The notes under the pieces: model-generated
Told to the model about the DNA's origin: nothing
What the model saw: the letters and a program-made list of their open reading frames with translations, nothing else
The model's database searches: none
DNA from: Gammaproteobacteria bacterium
GTDB lineage: Bacteria > Pseudomonadota > Gammaproteobacteria > Pseudomonadales > Pseudohongiellaceae
Reading direction: 5' to 3'
Assembly: GCA_012960305.1 (NCBI GenBank)
Contig: DUBM01000011.1
Coordinates: forward strand, 248,001-312,000
DNA: 64,000 bases
Shown: piece by piece, positions 46,467 to 57,016 of the stretch
Layout of the letters: every line of letters begins with the position of its first letter
Position numbering within the stretch: the first letter of the stretch is position 1
Made by a program: the position numbers and the translations under genes

Positions 46467-47897
46467 ATGGAATGGGAAACAGTCATCGGTTTGGAAGTAC
46501 ACGTCTCACTGTCAACAAAATCAAAATTGTTTTCTGGTAGCGACACAAAATTTGGCAGTGAGCCAAATACCCAAGCAAATATATTCGACCTCGCCCTGCC
46601 AGGCACCTTGCCTGTGTTCAATGAAGAAGCGCTACGAATGGCTGTGCGGTTTGGCTTAGCCATTGGCGCCGAAATCGGCAAACGTTCTGTATTTGATCGA
46701 AAGAATTATTTTTACCCTGACCTGCCAAAAGGCTATCAAATTACCCAACTTGATTTCCCTACTGTCGGCAAAGGTTCGCTTAACGTCACCTTGGATGATG
46801 GTCGTGAAAAAAAAATCGGTGTGACGCGGGCACATATCGAAGAAAATGCTGGTAAATCTTTACATGAAGAATTTAGTGGAATGTCAGGCATCGACCTTAA
46901 TCGAGCAGGCGTCCCCCTCTTAGAAATTGTGTCAGAACCTGAAATAACCAGTGCCGACGAAGCAGTAGCCTATTTGAAAAAGCTCCACACAATTATTCGC
47001 TATCTCGATATCTCTGATGCAATCATGGCTCTTGGCTCAATGCGCTGTGATGTAAATATCTCAATTCGACCAATAGGTGAAACAGAGCTAGGGACCAGAA
47101 CTGAAATTAAGAATATCAATTCATTTCGCTTCGTTGAAAAAGCGATTCATACTGAGGTGCTAAGACAACAAGAAATTCTCGAAGACGGAGGACGTATTAT
47201 TCAGGAAACCAGACGCTATGATTCTGAGCGTGATGAAACTAGCTCAATGCGTAGCAAGGAAGTTGCAAATGACTATCGTTATTTCCCGGAACCTGATTTA
47301 TTACCGATAGAAATTGACGATGACTATATAGAAGCAGTACGTTCTGAGCTCCCAGAATTACCGGATGCAAAAAAAACACGCTTTTGTACTGAGTACAAAC
47401 TTAGTGATTACGATGCTAGCGTATTAGTTAGTACTCGCGAAATGGCGGAGTACTTCGAAACTGTAGCGCAAGAAGGTGGTGATGCGAAGATCGCTTCTAA
47501 TTGGGTAACTGGGGATTTGCAGGCACTCCTCAATAAGAGCAATCTAGAAATTTCCGAATCGCCAATCGAAGCAGGTCGCTTGGCCTCGCTAATAGCTCGA
47601 ATAAAAGACAACACTATTTCTGGTAAGATCGCCAAAACAGTATTTGAAACTATGATTGATAATCCTGCCACGGTGGATGAGATTATTGAAGAAAAAGGCC
47701 TCAAACAAGTCACGGACTCTGGTGAAATTAAAAACCTTGTGGAAGAGGTTATCGCCAACAACCCTGACCAGGTGCAGCAATTCAAAGATGGCAAAGAACA
47801 AGTAATCGGATATCTTGTGGGACAAGCCATGCAGTTATCTAAAGGCAAGGCCAATCCTGGACAGGTAAATACCTTGTTGCGGGATAAGATGAAATAG
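46467..47897 (+). CDS. gatB: Glu/Asp-tRNA amidotransferase subunit GatB
   Basis: A 476-residue protein of standard length. [11 protein letters not shown] at the N-terminus, [14 protein letters not shown] and E-I-K-N-I-N-S-F-R are core GatB motifs. The C-terminal YqeY-like helical domain ends with the G-K-A-N-P-G-Q tail. It phosphorylates and then amidates the glutamate on Glu-tRNA(Gln). It starts 3 bp after gatA. Confidence 0.98.
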   Translation: MEWETVIGLEVHVSLSTKSKLFSGSDTKFGSEPNTQANIFDLALPGTLPVFNEEALRMAVRFGLAIGAEIGKRSVFDRKNYFYPDLPKGYQITQLDFPTVGKGSLNVTLDDGREKKIGVTRAHIEENAGKSLHEEFSGMSGIDLNRAGVPLLEIVSEPEITSADEAVAYLKKLHTIIRYLDISDAIMALGSMRCDVNISIRPIGETELGTRTEIKNINSFRFVEKAIHTEVLRQQEILEDGGRIIQETRRYDSERDETSSMRSKEVANDYRYFPEPDLLPIEIDDDYIEAVRSELPELPDAKKTRFCTEYKLSDYDASVLVSTREMAEYFETVAQEGGDAKIASNWVTGDLQALLNKSNLEISESPIEAGRLASLIARIKDNTISGKIAKTVFETMIDNPATVDEIIEEKGLKQVTDSGEIKNLVEEVIANNPDQVQQFKDGKEQVIGYLVGQAMQLSKGKANPGQVNTLLRDKMK

Positions 47898-47970
47898 TGA
47901 TTCCCTATTTCATAGGCTCACTGTCCTATTTATTGCCCTATTAAGAAGTATCAGGTAACGACAGGAAAGA

Positions 47971-48294
47971 ATGATGCCGGAAGAAAAAAAAAGAGGCGCT
48001 GAGCGCACTCAAAAAGCTACTCGGGATGAAGACTGGTCAGATGAACGCCTCTCGACATTCTTGGAACTAGCCCCGCCGGAAGGAATGCCGGCTGATTATA
48101 ATATTTTGCTCAAAGCCTATCGCGGAATGACAGCGGAATTGTTTTCACGATTCGTGCCTTTGTTTGTTGAAGCAGGAAGAAACATCAATACTTCTCTCCA
48201 AGACGGATCAACTTTCTTAGATCTAGTGTCAGAACATCGTAAATCTGCTGAGTATGCGAACATATTGGCTGCAGTTGGCGGGACTAAAAAGTAA
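47971..48294 (+). CDS. PA4642 family conserved protein
   Basis: A 107-residue soluble protein found across Pseudomonas relatives. Recognisable stretches are W-S-D-E-R-L-S-T-F-L-E, P-A-D-Y-N-I-L-L-K-A-Y-R-G-M and F-V-E-A-G-R-N-I-N. The N-terminus is highly charged. Function unknown. ATG at 47971 or the adjacent ATG at 47974 may start it; AGGAAAG precedes. It is 73 bp after gatB. Confidence 0.85.
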   Translation: MMPEEKKRGAERTQKATRDEDWSDERLSTFLELAPPEGMPADYNILLKAYRGMTAELFSRFVPLFVEAGRNINTSLQDGSTFLDLVSEHRKSAEYANILAAVGGTKK

Positions 48295-48754
48295 CTTTCA
48301 ACCCCACTACACTATATTCAGGGGCAATGATTTCATGAGCATTTTTGCTATCTGTTGCTTCCCGCTTCTTGTTTACTGCCTTCTGTTTTCTAAGGTCAGT
48401 CTTTTGAGTTTAAAGTCGAATGTTTAACAATAACTCTCCTATTTCTATAGCCGATTCTTGTGGGCGGACTACCTAAATATTTCTCCCACAATTAGCAGAT
48501 TTTTCTGCCGCTACATCAAAACGCCCTGAAGGGTTTAACAGTAAATTAAACAATACCAGAGATTCGTGTTTAATATAGCTCTGTGCCTGACCATAGGTTC
48601 CCTGAAAAGCGAAATGAAAAGCGCCGTACGTATGCCAACCTCTAAAAATATTGAGCATTGGAGCACAGCATAAGAGCTATATGCGATTAGTCTAAAAAGA
48701 AATCAGATGGTTTGATAATGATCTAGAGTTGGGATGTAAAATTAAGATCCAAAA
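48295..48754. other. Intergenic region with no recognised gene
   Basis: About 460 bp between convergent genes, the longest unexplained stretch in the window. A leftward 61-codon frame at 48473-48658 (G-A-F-H-F-A-F-Q-G, L-L-L-N-P-S-G-R-F-D) reads like a gene fragment but has no homologue that I can name. It may be a relic. Confidence 0.4.
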
Positions 48755-50041
48755 TCAAGATTTAAAACTAGAATGAGTGGGCCGCCGATTATTTCTCGGC
48801 TTGCTGGAATTACGACTATCAGGCCGTGGTTTAAATTTTGACTCTCGGGAAAAGGCGGGCGCACGCTCCAATGCCGAGTCATCAGGATGAATGCAATTCA
48901 ATTTGTTACCTAGTTTTTCTTCAATAGCCGGGAGCAAGAAAGAATCTTCTTCACAGGCAAAGCTAATCGAAGTTCCTATCGCACCAGCACGGCCGGTTCG
49001 GCCAATACGATGAACATAGTCGTCTGCTTCTTCTGGCAAAGTGTAGTTCACCACATGACTCACATCATCGATATGCAGTCCACGACCTGCTACATCTGTT
49101 GCAACGAGGACTTTTATATTGCCTGTTTTAAATGCATCCAATGTCTTGATTCGTTTGTTTTGCGGAACCTCTCCAGATAGCACTCCGCAATTAACGCCAT
49201 TGCGGTAGAGATTATCCGCAAGCTTGCGGACCTGGTCCCGGCGATTGCTAAAAACCATGACTTTTTCCGCTTTCTCATCGGAAATTAAATTATAGAGCAA
49301 ATTGTATTTGTCAGCCGTGGTTACAAGATAAACGATTTGATCCACAGCATCGGCTGCAACCTTCTTGGGTTCGATTTCTACCATGATGGGATCAACGGCC
49401 CAGCGCTCAGCCATTTCTAGAATCACAGGCGTAAAGGTGGCGCTAAATAGCAATGTTTGACGGCAATCTTTTTTCGGAGTTCGTGAAACAACTTGCCGAA
49501 CTTGTGGAATAAACCCCATATCTAACATACGATCAGCTTCATCCAAAACTAACAACTCGACCATACCCAAATAAAGGTTATCGTTTTGGACAAAATCTAT
49601 AAGGCGGCCAGGCGTAGCCACAACAAGATCTACCGGCCCTTGAGCCAATGCTTTGTTTTGCTTTTGATAATCTTCGCCACCAACAAGCGTTACCGTATGC
49701 AAACCAGAAAACTCTGTTAGCTGACTGGCATCACTAGCAATTTGAATAGCCAGTTCTCGAGTTGGCGCTACGATCAGCGCGCGCGGCTCCGCGAGAAATC
49801 TTTCTTCTTCTATAGGGTTTGATAACAAATCATTGATAATGGTAATCAAGAAGGCTGCAGTTTTCCCAGTACCAGTTTGAGCCCGGCCTGTTACATCATG
49901 GCCAGCTAGGGTATGAACTAGGGATTCCGCTTGAATCGGCGTACAAAATTCAAAACCCATTTTGGCAATGGCATCGCGTAATGGCTTATGTAACTCAAAG
50001 CGATCAAATGATACCTGTTGTGAACCTACTTCTGGTTCCAT
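48755..50041 (-). CDS. rhlB: DEAD-box ATP-dependent RNA helicase (RhlB-like)
   Basis: A 428-residue DEAD-box helicase. In order: Q motif F-C-T-P-I-Q-A, Walker A A-Q-T-G-T-G-K-T, P-T-R-E-L-A, D-E-A-D, S-A-T, V-A-T-D-V-A-G-R-G-L and H-R-I-G-R-T-G-R. A basic C-terminal tail (Arg/Lys/Ser/Asn rich) binds RNA. It matches RhlB, which unwinds RNA in the degradosome with RNase E. The exact RhlB rather than RhlE assignment is probable, not certain. Confidence 0.9.
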   Translation of the reverse strand: MEPEVGSQQVSFDRFELHKPLRDAIAKMGFEFCTPIQAESLVHTLAGHDVTGRAQTGTGKTAAFLITIINDLLSNPIEEERFLAEPRALIVAPTRELAIQIASDASQLTEFSGLHTVTLVGGEDYQKQNKALAQGPVDLVVATPGRLIDFVQNDNLYLGMVELLVLDEADRMLDMGFIPQVRQVVSRTPKKDCRQTLLFSATFTPVILEMAERWAVDPIMVEIEPKKVAADAVDQIVYLVTTADKYNLLYNLISDEKAEKVMVFSNRRDQVRKLADNLYRNGVNCGVLSGEVPQNKRIKTLDAFKTGNIKVLVATDVAGRGLHIDDVSHVVNYTLPEEADDYVHRIGRTGRAGAIGTSISFACEEDSFLLPAIEEKLGNKLNCIHPDDSALERAPAFSRESKFKPRPDSRNSSKPRNNRRPTHSSFKS

Positions 50042-50162
50042 CTCTTAATTCTCTGACAAGTGAGCTTGTCTGATTACTACCTGAAACTCGGCAATCAGTA
50101 CGGGGTGGGCATAATAGCCGTATGACCCTAACACTGCAATGAAAGGCTTTAGGGGTTGTATT

Positions 50163-50912
50163 TTACTTAGAGAAAGAACAAACGGGACAATTCTCGTCCC
50201 GCGGTAATTTCATTTCACGCCACTGCATGGTTTTTCCATCTAATAACAGCAATCGGCCAGTTAGAGGTTTGCCAATTCCAGTGATCACTTTGATGGTCTC
50301 CAGAGCCTGAACTGAGCCTATAATTCCAACGATTGGTGCCAAAACTCCGTTTGCGGAGCAACTCGCTGATGCATCATCTCCCTCTGTATAGAGACATCGA
50401 TAACAAGGACTTTGGGCATCACGAGGATCAAACACTGTTACCTGTCCCTCCATTCGAATTGCGGCTCCGGAAACCAAAGGCGTTTTAGTTTTTGAGCAAG
50501 CTCGATTGATGGCAAAGCGCGTAGTGAAATTATCGCTAGCATCCACCACTACGTCGACCGTAGACATCTGATTATCAAGGTCTTTCTCTTCGAGTCGTTG
50601 ATTCATTGCTGTAATACGTACCTTCGGATTAAGACCTTTCAACGTTTCGGCCACAGATTCTACTTTTGATGAGCCAATGTCAGCCTGGCTGTGGGCGATT
50701 TGCCTTTGCAGATTGGTAATTTCTACAGTGTCATCATCGGCGAGAATCAGATGCCCTACCCCCGCTGCTGCCAAATACATCCCCACAGGACAACCAAGAC
50801 CTCCCATCCCAACGATCAGCACGTTAGCGTCGACGAGCTTCTGCTGGCCAGCAATATCCATGTCCGGCAGCATTATTTGACGACTGTATCTTAGGAGTTG
50901 TTCATCAATCAT
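50163..50912 (-). CDS. moeB: Molybdopterin-synthase adenylyltransferase MoeB (ThiF/HesA family)
   Basis: A 249-residue E1-like enzyme. The ATP loop G-M-G-G-L-G-C-P-V-G and the substrate-binding D-D-D-T-V-E-I-T-N-L-Q-R-Q are present. Two zinc Cys pairs follow, C-Y-R-C and C-P-V-C. It adenylates the C-terminus of MoaD (or ThiS) for sulfur transfer. Its place after prmC in the hemA-prfA-prmC-moeB cluster is the Pseudomonas arrangement. Confidence 0.95.
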   Translation of the reverse strand: MIDEQLLRYSRQIMLPDMDIAGQQKLVDANVLIVGMGGLGCPVGMYLAAAGVGHLILADDDTVEITNLQRQIAHSQADIGSSKVESVAETLKGLNPKVRITAMNQRLEEKDLDNQMSTVDVVVDASDNFTTRFAINRACSKTKTPLVSGAAIRMEGQVTVFDPRDAQSPCYRCLYTEGDDASASCSANGVLAPIVGIIGSVQALETIKVITGIGKPLTGRLLLLDGKTMQWREMKLPRDENCPVCSFSK

Positions 50913-50958
50913 TTAGAATAAATTCTTAGCTATGTTTTAAATTTAAATAAATCGGAGA

Positions 50959-51807
50959 TCAAACAAACCATTTTCCAATAGTCATTCTATCTATTCCAGC
51001 ATAGTCCTGGCGACACTCGATATCTTTATAACCCAACCTTTTTAAAATTATTTCCACTTCCTGCTTCTGATCATAACCATGCTCTAGAAGGAGCCAGGAA
51101 TCATCTTTTAGAAACTCTCGGCTACTTTGGGCAATTTGTCTGATATCTGCCTTACCGCTCTCATCAGAAATCAGAGCAAGCTCGGGCTCGAATGGCAGAT
51201 CTCCTTCTCGCAAATGTGGGTCACCTTTAGCCACATAGGGTGGATTGGCCACAATCAAATCAAATTTGTCTTGAGTAAAGCCATCACACCATGATGCATG
51301 GATGTAATCAATATTTGTCAGGTTTAGTTCTTCCGCATTCATCCGAGCGACCTTAAGCGCGCCTTCACTAACATCAACCGCAGAAAGCTGCCAAAAATGA
51401 TTGGTGCTCGCCAAAGCTAAAGCAATAGCCCCGGAGCCAGTGCCAAGATCGGCGATATGAACACAATCGGAGCTACAACAACTAAGAAGATCGATGGCCC
51501 ACTCGACCAGTTGCTCTGTTTCTGGGCGGGGAATTAGGACGCTCTCATTCACTGTTAAATTAAAATCCCAAAAAGCCTGCCGCCCAAGAATATAAGCCAC
51601 TGGTTCTCCGCCTCGACGTCTTTCTAAATAAGAATGATAAGTATTTAATTGGCGTCTACTGACTTCGTCATTAGGCCAGGTATAGATATACTCACGGCTG
51701 CAGTTAAGAGCTGCAGCAAGAAACAATTCAGCATCGAGGCGCGAGCTATCGCTATACCCTGCTAATTGTTTTGACTCGCTTAATGCTTCACTTATTGATA
51801 AAGACAT
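50959..51807 (-). CDS. prmC: Release factor glutamine N5-methyltransferase PrmC
   Basis: A 282-residue SAM-dependent methyltransferase. The N-terminal helical domain is followed by the Rossmann domain with D-L-G-T-G-S-G-A-I-A-L-A (SAM loop) and the catalytic N-P-P-Y. It methylates Gln in the GGQ motif of release factors. It directly follows its substrate gene prfA (11-bp gap). Confidence 0.96.
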   Translation of the reverse strand: MSLSISEALSESKQLAGYSDSSRLDAELFLAAALNCSREYIYTWPNDEVSRRQLNTYHSYLERRRGGEPVAYILGRQAFWDFNLTVNESVLIPRPETEQLVEWAIDLLSCCSSDCVHIADLGTGSGAIALALASTNHFWQLSAVDVSEGALKVARMNAEELNLTNIDYIHASWCDGFTQDKFDLIVANPPYVAKGDPHLREGDLPFEPELALISDESGKADIRQIAQSSREFLKDDSWLLLEHGYDQKQEVEIILKRLGYKDIECRQDYAGIDRMTIGKWFV

Positions 51808-51818
51808 AGCTGCTAAAT

Positions 51819-52907
51819 TCAGCCTTCCGCTGCCAATCCTGCCAAGAGATCAGCTTGATATTCATTGATTAGGGGCTGTACAACAGAACCCAGCTCACCT
51901 GCCATTATCTCCGGCAGATTGTAAAGAGTCAGTTTAATTCGATGATCCGTTACCCGACCTTGAGGGTAATTATAGGTTCGAATTTTCTCGGAACGATCTC
52001 CGCTACCGACTAATTTTCTGCGGGCATCCGATTCTTCCTGCTGTTGGGCAGATTGAGCTTGATCTAATAATTTTGCCTGCAACAGAGACATAGCCCGAGC
52101 TTTGTTCTTGTGCTGAGATCTTTCATCCTGACACTCCACCACTATGCCTGAGGAAAGGTGAGTAAGGCGTATAGCGGAATCTGTTTTGTTTACATGTTGA
52201 CCGCCAGCACCGCTCGCTCGAAAAGTATCAACTCGCAGATCACCTTTATTGATTTCTATTTCATCAACTTCTTCCAATTCAGGCATGATCGCCACAGTAC
52301 AAGCCGAAGTGTGGATTCGTCCCTGAGTTTCAGTGTCGGGAACTCGTTGCACGCGATGGGCCCCAGATTCGAATTTCAGCTTTTCATAGACATTCTTACC
52401 TTCAATTCGAACGATAATTTCTTTATAGCCGCCATGTTCGCCCTGTCGCTCGGTAATCAGCTCTAAGCCCCATTTTTGCAATTCGGCGTAGCGAGAGTAC
52501 ATACGATAAAGGTCGCCCGAGAAAATCGCTGCCTCATCACCACCGGTACCTGCACGAATTTCTAGAAAAACGTTACAACTATCTTTTGAATCTTTAGGTA
52601 GGAGCAATTTTTGTAGGCCTAGCTCTAGGCTATCTAACTCTTCATTAGTAGTACTAATTTCATCCTCTGCCATTGCGCGAATTTCAGGATCAGCATCCTT
52701 TTGCATTTCCTTTGCTTCATTGAGATCGTTACTCACAGTCTTGAACCGATTAAAATTCTGCACCAATTCCTCAATCTCAGCATATTCTTTCGATAGTTCT
52801 CGAAATTTATTTTGATCGGAAATTATTTCAGCATCACTCAAGAGAGCTTCTAATTCCCCAAAGCGATCTCGTAGGCTTTCTAGTTTTGTTCGAATTGAAT
52901 CTTTCAT
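51819..52907 (-). CDS. prfA: Peptide chain release factor 1
   Basis: A 362-residue RF1 of normal length. The stop-codon anticodon region reads V-P-D-T-E (RF1 form P-x-T, here PDT; usually PAT or PVT), followed by Q-G-R-I-H-T-S-A. The GGQ motif is in [15 protein letters not shown]. It recognises UAA and UAG, not UGA; UGA therefore remains the codon shared with selenocysteine insertion through RF2. Between hemA and prmC. Confidence 0.97.
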   Translation of the reverse strand: MKDSIRTKLESLRDRFGELEALLSDAEIISDQNKFRELSKEYAEIEELVQNFNRFKTVSNDLNEAKEMQKDADPEIRAMAEDEISTTNEELDSLELGLQKLLLPKDSKDSCNVFLEIRAGTGGDEAAIFSGDLYRMYSRYAELQKWGLELITERQGEHGGYKEIIVRIEGKNVYEKLKFESGAHRVQRVPDTETQGRIHTSACTVAIMPELEEVDEIEINKGDLRVDTFRASGAGGQHVNKTDSAIRLTHLSSGIVVECQDERSQHKNKARAMSLLQAKLLDQAQSAQQQEESDARRKLVGSGDRSEKIRTYNYPQGRVTDHRIKLTLYNLPEIMAGELGSVVQPLINEYQADLLAGLAAEG

Positions 52908-52958
52908 AAACCTTTAGTCATTTCTCTACTGCTTTCTGGAATCAAACGAAGCTGATCA

Positions 52959-54284
52959 TTATGAGTCGCTTTTTGGGTTATCGTTTTTTGAATTTTCTTC
53001 TTGTAAATCAAATAATTCCTGAGTTAGTTCGAGTAAATCATTCCTTCCCTCGGCACTGGCTTTTTTCATTTGCACACTGGGTGTATGAGTTAATTTGTTG
53101 GTAATCCCACGCGCTAAGCTATTTAATATTTCTTCTGGTGACTCGTCGTTCTCTAGAGCTTTGATAGCTTTTTCCAGTTCCAGATCTCTAATTGTTTCAG
53201 CCTTTGCTCGAAACGCCCGCAAGGTTGCAACAGCGTTCAGCGACCGTAATTGTTTAAGATATTCCTCAATTCCACGCTCTATAATCGAATGCGCTTCGGC
53301 CGCCGCTTCAGCTCGGCTCTTAACCCCGTCTTCGATTACATCACTGATGTCATCAATGCTATATAAGTAGGCATCTGCAATCTCACCAACCTCTTCTTCA
53401 ATATCTCTGGGCACTGCCAAATCCACTAGGAGCATGGGCTTGTGTTTCCGCTGCTTCAATGCCTTCTCAACTGATCCTTTTCCTAAAAGAGGTAATTGGC
53501 TGTTGGTTGAACTTACTACTATATCCGTCGCAATTAGTTTTTCGGGGATATCAGATAGCAGCACCCCATGACCATTAATACGTGATGCAATATCCAAGGC
53601 GTTATCAAGAGTTCTATTCGCCACGATGATTTCCTGCACACCTTTTTCTACTAAATGCTTAGCAACTAATTCGATAGTTCTGCCAGCGCCAATCAACAAG
53701 ACTTGCAGACTATTAAGTTTTGAAAAAATTCGTTCAGCCAAAGCAACTGCGGCGTAGGCAACTGATACAGGGTTTTCGCCAATTGCTGTGTCTGTGCGAA
53801 CTTCTTTGGCAATAGTAAAAGCATGCTGAAAAGCTTTACCAAGACTTCCACCTACAACTTCCAAATCTTTCGAAACCGCGTAAGCAGATTTTATTTGACC
53901 GAAAATCTGAGGCTCCCCCAACACCATGGAATCCAACCCACAAGAAACTTTCATGAGATGTCGCACTACATCTTCATTGCCGAAAAAATAACTATTGTGA
54001 GCCAACTCTTCAACATCCAATTTATGGTAATCTGCCAGCCAGCTAACAATAATTTGTTGCCTATCTACTAACTCACGATTATCGATGGCAGCATCATCAC
54101 CAGCCTGAAACGCCAAATAAATCTCTGTTCGATTACAAGTAGACACCAAAACAACTTCATGAACATCTGCTATACCTCCTAGTTGACGTAAAGCATCGGC
54201 GACCACGTCCGGAGGGAAGGCAACCTTTTCCCTCAGTGCTATACCTGCTGTGGTGTGATTGATTCCGATTAATACCAATGCCAT
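52959..54284 (-). CDS. hemA: Glutamyl-tRNA reductase
   Basis: A 441-residue HemA. The nucleophile Cys is in S-T-C-N-R-T-E-I-Y, the NADPH domain has V-L-L-I-G-A-G-R-T, and the C-terminal dimerisation helices end in a charged tail. It reduces Glu-tRNA to glutamate-1-semialdehyde, the first step of C5 haem synthesis. First of the hemA-prfA-prmC-moeB unit. Direct repeats upstream (54364-54394) may be regulatory. Confidence 0.97.
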   Translation of the reverse strand: MALVLIGINHTTAGIALREKVAFPPDVVADALRQLGGIADVHEVVLVSTCNRTEIYLAFQAGDDAAIDNRELVDRQQIIVSWLADYHKLDVEELAHNSYFFGNEDVVRHLMKVSCGLDSMVLGEPQIFGQIKSAYAVSKDLEVVGGSLGKAFQHAFTIAKEVRTDTAIGENPVSVAYAAVALAERIFSKLNSLQVLLIGAGRTIELVAKHLVEKGVQEIIVANRTLDNALDIASRINGHGVLLSDIPEKLIATDIVVSSTNSQLPLLGKGSVEKALKQRKHKPMLLVDLAVPRDIEEEVGEIADAYLYSIDDISDVIEDGVKSRAEAAAEAHSIIERGIEEYLKQLRSLNAVATLRAFRAKAETIRDLELEKAIKALENDESPEEILNSLARGITNKLTHTPSVQMKKASAEGRNDLLELTQELFDLQEENSKNDNPKSDS

Positions 54285-54594
54285 TGAGAATCCAGTGCTA
54301 CGATCCGTTATAGTTATTTGGCTGGGGATGGCGCCAGCTCGAGGCTGCCCTGTGCATAAAAAGCAGGCTATGTTACTAAATATCAGGCTATGTTCCCATT
54401 AAGGACTGATTTTACTGTAGTTTTGACTCATGAATATCCCTATTGTGATAATTTCACAGCAGTTTATCAGCAATTCAGTACAGCAAAAGCAGGCTAAGTC
54501 CGGTGCTCTAGCCCTAATAAACTCAACTTCAGTAAGTTCATAAGAAGTTCATGGCCATATGCCGCTTAATCAACAAACTGCTACAATAAACACT
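54285..54594. other. Divergent promoter region between hemA and the TPR lipoprotein gene
   Basis: About 310 bp without a gene. It carries two exact CAGGCTATGTT copies, 20 bp apart, and a third partial copy (CAGGCTAAGT) at 54490-54499. Confidence 0.5.
54364..54394. repeat. Direct repeat CAGGCTATGTT, two copies 20 bp apart
   Basis: Exact 11-bp copies at 54364-54374 and 54384-54394, spaced by two helical turns, about 80 bp upstream of hemA. They could bind a regulator on one DNA face. They could equally be a small chance or slippage duplication. Confidence 0.45.
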
Positions 54595-56364
54595 ATGTAT
54601 GAGAAGAGATTAATAAACTTCTGTTTCCTGCTATTAATATCAGCAATTCTGAGTGCGTGCGCTACTTACACCCAGTCGCCGGAAAATTCCGCTATTGCTG
54701 GCGGCGGATCCACTGAGAATACGCAATCCACGAGTGTCGAACCGGTTATCGAAGCTAAGGAAATTGAATACGGCAACTTCACTGAAGAGCAACTATATAC
54801 AGCAATAATAAGCGAGTTGGGCGCACAGCGTGGCGAGCTCAGCGAAGCGGGTGAAAGCTATTTTGATTTGGCGCGGCAAACCCGTGATTTAGGAATTATT
54901 CAACGGGCAGTCCAATTTGCATCAGCAAATAATGACGTCAATGCAATGCTCCAGTTAGGCCTGCTCTGGATCGAAATCGAACCAAGCAACTCACAACCGC
55001 ATCTAATGGTCGGATTTCAATTTTTAGAGCGAGGTTCTTTAGACCAAGCAATATCCCATATGGGTGAAGTTATAGAGTTGGGAGGAGATATAGATTTCTC
55101 CGTAATTGCTGCACAAACTGGAAGCATGAACACACAGGATCGTGGCTTCTTAATTCAAAGTTTGCGTGAACTTAATGAAAATTTTCCCGATCAACCAAGT
55201 ATTCGAATTGCTCTCGCCCAGATGCTTGCACAAAGTACTTTGTATGCAGAATCTTTGGTAGAGGTTCGCGCATTAATTGATCTCACAGATACCAATCCAT
55301 CCTTGATTCTCTTACAGGCACAAATTCTTCAAGCTATGGATAGGGGCGAAGAAGCCTTAAATACACTAAGTGAAGGCGTGGACAGATTTGTGGACGCTCA
55401 CGAGCTGCGAATGAACTATGCTCGCTATCTCATTCAAAATGATGAATTCAAAAACGCTGCTGACCAATTTCGTCAGTTAATGGAAGAAGACCCTCAGGAT
55501 TGGGAAACTCTTTATTCAATTGCTCTCTTAGAATTGGAGATAGAAAACTTCGACAACGCTATCGAGATTTTTACTCGATTGATAGCGGTTGACCAACAGG
55601 CTGATGAGAGTCAGTTTTACCTTGCCTATGTGCACGAACAGCAAGGCAATCTAGCAAAGTCTGTAGAACACTATCGTCAAGTGCGACCTGGTACTAATAA
55701 CTTCCTGGCGTCACAACAGCAGGCAACCCGTATTTCGATTCAAATGGGTGAGCTCGAAGATGCTCATGATTGGATTAGCAGAATTTCAAGGGGACAACCT
55801 CGGCTGGAAATTCTATTAACCACAGTCGAATCTAGCCTGCTTATTCAAGCAGAATATGGTGATGATGCCCTGACATTGCTTGATAATTCGCTTAATAAGT
55901 TTCCCAATGAAACAGGCCTCCTGTTTGCTCGCGTGCTTTACTACGACTCAATTACCGACCAAGCCGGGTCAGAAAAGGACCTTCAACAAATCATTACCAT
56001 GAAGCCAGATGACTCGCGCGCCCTCAATCATCTGGGTTATATGTTGGCAGCTCAAACTACCCGCTATGAAGAAGCTTTAGAATTGCTCGAGCGAGCCATC
56101 GCTGTTTCTCCAAATGATCCTGCGATAATTGATAGTTTGGCTTGGGCTCAGTACAAGCTAGGTCATTACGAGGATGCTCTACAAAATCTGCGCCGCGCTT
56201 TCGCGGCCTTCCCCGATCCAGAGGTGGCTTCGCACCTCGGTGAAGTACTCTGGGCCCTGGACCGTCAAGATGAAGCCATGCAAGTGTGGAACAGAGCCTT
56301 ACAAGGGAGCCCGGATAGTGAACTCGTTCTCGAAGCTATGGAGCGACTTCAATCCGCACGATGA
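54595..56364 (+). CDS. Tetratricopeptide repeat lipoprotein (PA4667-like)
   Basis: A 589-residue protein: signal peptide with lipobox L-S-A-C (Cys about 20) and then many TPR units from about residue 60 to the end, such as F-K-N-A-A-D-Q-F-R-Q-L-M and Y-E-E-A-L-E-L-L-E-R-A-I. Likely an outer-membrane lipoprotein scaffold. It sits between hemA (divergent) and lolB exactly as PA4667 does in Pseudomonas. ATG 54595 is preferred (signal peptide start); the frame is open to 54559. Its stop overlaps the lolB start (ATGA). Confidence 0.9.
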   Translation: MYEKRLINFCFLLLISAILSACATYTQSPENSAIAGGGSTENTQSTSVEPVIEAKEIEYGNFTEEQLYTAIISELGAQRGELSEAGESYFDLARQTRDLGIIQRAVQFASANNDVNAMLQLGLLWIEIEPSNSQPHLMVGFQFLERGSLDQAISHMGEVIELGGDIDFSVIAAQTGSMNTQDRGFLIQSLRELNENFPDQPSIRIALAQMLAQSTLYAESLVEVRALIDLTDTNPSLILLQAQILQAMDRGEEALNTLSEGVDRFVDAHELRMNYARYLIQNDEFKNAADQFRQLMEEDPQDWETLYSIALLELEIENFDNAIEIFTRLIAVDQQADESQFYLAYVHEQQGNLAKSVEHYRQVRPGTNNFLASQQQATRISIQMGELEDAHDWISRISRGQPRLEILLTTVESSLLIQAEYGDDALTLLDNSLNKFPNETGLLFARVLYYDSITDQAGSEKDLQQIITMKPDDSRALNHLGYMLAAQTTRYEEALELLERAIAVSPNDPAIIDSLAWAQYKLGHYEDALQNLRRAFAAFPDPEVASHLGEVLWALDRQDEAMQVWNRALQGSPDSELVLEAMERLQSAR

Positions 56365-57011
56365 AGGTCATGACCCGATGCTTACTCCCGCGCCACTACC
56401 AAATTGAAAGTAGCTGGCTCCGAGCAATTTCTTCATTTATCTTCTTTTTACTATTGTTCACGGGCTGTGCTACTGCTCCCCCTGCCTCCAAGAACAGCAA
56501 CTGGGCCCGACAGCAAGATCAGTTACATAACCTAGATTCTTGGCAATTTCGTGGTAGGGTTGATGTCCGCTATAACAATGAATCACACACTCCCCGCATA
56601 AAGTGGATGCAGCAAAATGTTAAATACAATATCCGCCTCTGGGGAACCTTCAATGCGGGCAACACTGAAATTGTCGGACGACCAGGTTTCGTCACAATGG
56701 AATCTGGCAGTGATGTTCTCACTGCCAATAGTCCAGAAGAGTTAATACTGCAACAACTTGGCTATGAATTGCCGGTTTCCTATCTTGAATTCTGGATCAA
56801 AGGCCTTCCCGCACTGCAATCTGAAGCCGATTTGAGTTTTAATGAGCTGAACCAGCTCACAGTAATTAAACAATTTGGCTGGACCATAAATTACACTGAC
56901 CCGCGGCAATACGGCAGCTATACCTTGCCACGGCGTATTGAACTAACCAGACCAGAAAATGACATCCGCCTTAGATTTTTTGGTTTGAATTGGACCCTGG
57001 ACGACTCTTAA
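56361..57011 (+). CDS. lolB: Outer-membrane lipoprotein LolB
   Basis: A 216-residue lipoprotein. The signal peptide ends L-F-T-G-C (lipobox), followed by a short linker and the LolB fold, with W-Q-F-R-G-R-V-D-V near the start and F-W-I-K-G-L-P mid-protein. It receives lipoproteins from LolA and inserts them in the outer membrane. The N-terminal region before the hydrophobic stretch is longer than usual, so a later start is possible. Overlaps the TPR gene by 4 bp. Confidence 0.93.
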   Translation: MKVMTRCLLPRHYQIESSWLRAISSFIFFLLLFTGCATAPPASKNSNWARQQDQLHNLDSWQFRGRVDVRYNNESHTPRIKWMQQNVKYNIRLWGTFNAGNTEIVGRPGFVTMESGSDVLTANSPEELILQQLGYELPVSYLEFWIKGLPALQSEADLSFNELNQLTVIKQFGWTINYTDPRQYGSYTLPRRIELTRPENDIRLRFFGLNWTLDDS

Positions 57012-57016
57012 TCCTA

